Positions 61,732-64,000 of a DNA stretch of 64,000 nucleotides are shown here, in pieces. This DNA is from Gadus chalcogrammus (taxonomy: Eukaryota > Chordata > Actinopteri > Gadiformes > Gadidae). Location of the stretch: the NCBI RefSeq assembly GCF_026213295.1, contig NC_079412.1, forward strand, positions 15,591,514-15,655,513. The letters are read 5' to 3'. The position numbers were made by a program, and so were the translations under genes. Below the pieces are notes generated by a model. It was given only the letters and a program-made list of their open reading frames with translations, was not told where the DNA came from and did no database searches. Positions within the stretch are counted from its first letter, which is position 1. Each line of letters begins with the position of its first letter.

Positions 61732-64000
61732 AAGAGAATTCCTGTTTGTCACCCTCACGTTTTCTACCATCATATATATATTTTGTTGCAGTTGCCTTCC
61801 ATTTAATGCTCACTATTCTTTTTTAAGAAGTGCCTTACATTCCCCTTGTTAAGACCCCAGATTACCCTTTTATCTATTGCTGCCTCGCCCATTCCTATAT
61901 GTGACCAACATGCATGTATTGGAAGATAATATATATATATTGACATTCCTAAAGGCAGCGCGCAGACTACCTGTCTTTGGACAAACATTTGAATTTGATT
62001 ATCGATGGCGTGTCTGTGTTGGTTCAGATTTTACATAAGGATAACGCTTGTTAGCAATTACTCCTATTATCGGACTAGACTTACTGTGGTGAAAGGTATT
62101 TCATCCATTTTCATGTCAGAGCTATGCAGTAGTTTAAAGTTGAAAAGCCATACAATCACTTGGGGAAATATGACAACTCCACAGTTGTACATGTCCTAGT
62201 TCCCTTTATTCCATTGCTGCATTGAATTAAAAAAAACAAATCTCAAACATTTGCTTATTTTCTTCTTTTTTTCTCATCTTTTATATCACATGAGGTAAAA
62301 GGAATTGACTTTAGAGCTTTTGATCGTTAATTAGACCTAATAGTATGACTTCTACACAAACAAAACCTAGTAGAAATGCATGCTGCATGCAGCTAACCAA
62401 ATATACTTATTCTATCGCACATTGATTTATCCAGGAATCTTTTTTTTCTTGTTTTAAATATAAATTGTCAATCAATAACTTTATTTTTAAAGTGCTAGAA
62501 GGGCCTAGAATCAGCCTGGGGACAATGCGTTTGTTGAATCGATTTAGTACCTTAACAATGACAGTAGAGGGCTCCCTTGCTTATAAAGTTGACTGGTCAA
62601 GGCTTGCCTGATGCTAGTTTCCATGGTGCTTCATCTGAGACTTTATGCCAAAATATGATTAATTTTAATTGACCGTTTTTTTAAACGGAGCTTCTTTCAC
62701 TACAAAAAGTATGCATATACTTATATCAATGTCTGTGGTGGTTCCATAGTTAGTTGTAGTAAATTAAGTTATAAGTCAGAAGTAGTCAAATCAATGCCTG
62801 TTTGGCAATAGTAAACAATAAGCAGTGCAACTCTTTGTTTAGTTTTCTATTTAAACAATCTCTGTTTTAATAGAATAATAAATTCAAAATTCAAATTTAC
62901 ACAAATCCAGGTGAAGATAACCTTGCAAGAATGGACATTGTCGGTCATAATTATTTCCAGCTGACTGGTCCATTTTGGGTTGAGGTGAGTTGGTGGGAGA
63001 GAGCCGGGGATGTGGGCAGCAGAATGCTATTTGGTGGCTCCCTGACCTTTTCTTCATTCTCCTCAAGCAGACACAACTATTTCCCCTCATTAGGCAGTGG
63101 CGCTGGTGGAGTGTGAATCCTGTATGTATGTGAGGCGAGCTTCAGGAGGGTGATCATAGTCCAGCCATGAATAGGTTGCCTGCTAATTACTCCGTGTGCG
63201 TGTGCGCTCGTGTGTATGCGTGTGCGTGCGTTTGTGTGTTTGCGATGGTGGAAGTCATGTCTATTGATTATTTTAATCCGTCTATTTGTGAGTCTGTGAT
63301 CCTCATGCCTCTGCATTCGACAGGGGAATCACTAATGGGTCTCGCGCAGCCTTCCTCAGACCTCTCCTCCCCATCCAATTACCTTTCAGCAGGAATCCGA
63401 CAGGGAGGGCTGGCTGGGGGAGGGGGAGGGGGTGGGGGGCAGAGGGGGGGGGGGGGTGCAGCTCATTCAACCCACGGCCCGTCGAAAGGAACACATTTTT
63501 AACAGAACCTCTAAGACCAGAATGCCATTTCCCCTTACCTCTAATTAAACACTTGAGTGTTTCGTTCTGAATCTATATCTTTAACATGGACATGAAGGGG
63601 CAGACCCAGCGGCTCCATGAGCTTCACAATAAAATATCTGTTGCAAATTTAAGTAGTGTAATGTACACCCAAACAGGAGTTACTGCACTATGTCATATCA
63701 TAAATATATACAAATTGTATGCATCATTTTATTTTATTTTCCAGCCACATTACATCCTATTAATTCATTCCATATTTTGTCAACATACTAATTCTTACAA
63801 TAATCCTTTATCCATACATTCTATAAATCCAATTGTATTGTGTTCTTTGCTTACATATACTGATGTGATCTATAAAAAAAGGTTGTTTATATTAGCTCAT
63901 CCCTTTTGCATTTAGTTTTTTGGAAAGATTCATATATATAATGTATGTATATATTTTACATATATATATATACATATATTATATATATATACATACAAAC
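61705..64000. other. Light-chain 3' UTR and downstream sequence
   Basis: The first part is the 3' UTR of the light-chain gene; AATAAA at 62877-62882 is one possible end. The rest has a GT-rich stretch near 63195-63240, G-runs near 63415-63460 and an (AT)n tract at 63945-63990. No other gene was recognised. Confidence 0.45.

Noticed and set aside
61732..62900. Search for a second MYL6-type terminal exon (AFVRHIL-like ending)
   Set aside because: No acceptor followed by such codons was seen downstream of the stop.

Overview
The window is a gene-dense stretch of vertebrate DNA, almost certainly from a teleost fish. The genes have vertebrate families and intron phases, short introns, and GT-AG splice sites that can be read through whole coding sequences. 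The density of (CA)n, (CT)n, (TCTG)n and minisatellite tracts, especially at 38-56 kb, resembles gadiform (cod-like) genomes; that last step is inference. I rebuilt the gene models by hand from homology, splice sites and codon phase. All of them keep frame from start to stop.

Layout. Minus strand: pifo/cimap3 (321-1614) and atp6ap1 (2853-6009). Plus strand: gdi1 (7331-11642), head-to-head with atp6ap1 across about 1.3 kb. Minus strand: itih6 (14788-25497), then pfkfb1 (26368-32531). Plus strand: birc5/survivin (35042-36856), with an intact-ended hAT-type element just upstream. From 36.9 to 44.5 kb I see no convincing gene, only repeats and possible conserved noncoding DNA. Minus strand: neurod4 (44524-45597), a single coding exon. 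From 45.6 to 55.6 kb there are again mostly satellites. Plus strand: a myosin essential light chain locus (55620-61704).

Most interesting item. The light-chain locus has two start exons and two alternative 28-nt second exons feeding one shared 3' part. It can encode a 209-aa MYL6B-like chain and a 151-aa MYL6-like chain. This is the arrangement known for MYL1 (MLC1/MLC3), yet the proteins are of MYL6/MYL6B type, which in human are two adjacent genes. Other notable points are a run of seven frame-neutral phase-1 exons in itih6, tandem copies of a splice-donor region in pfkfb1 that create decoy donors, a GC-AG intron in pfkfb1, M-box/CLEAR-like motifs in the atp6ap1-gdi1 promoter, and several telomere-like tracts.

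The genes do not form one pathway. Their order combines neighbours that in human lie at Xq28 (ATP6AP1-GDI1), Xp11 (ITIH6, PFKFB1) and 12q13 (NEUROD4, MYL6/MYL6B), plus BIRC5 from 17q. UTR ends were not resolved except where a polyadenylation signal is noted.
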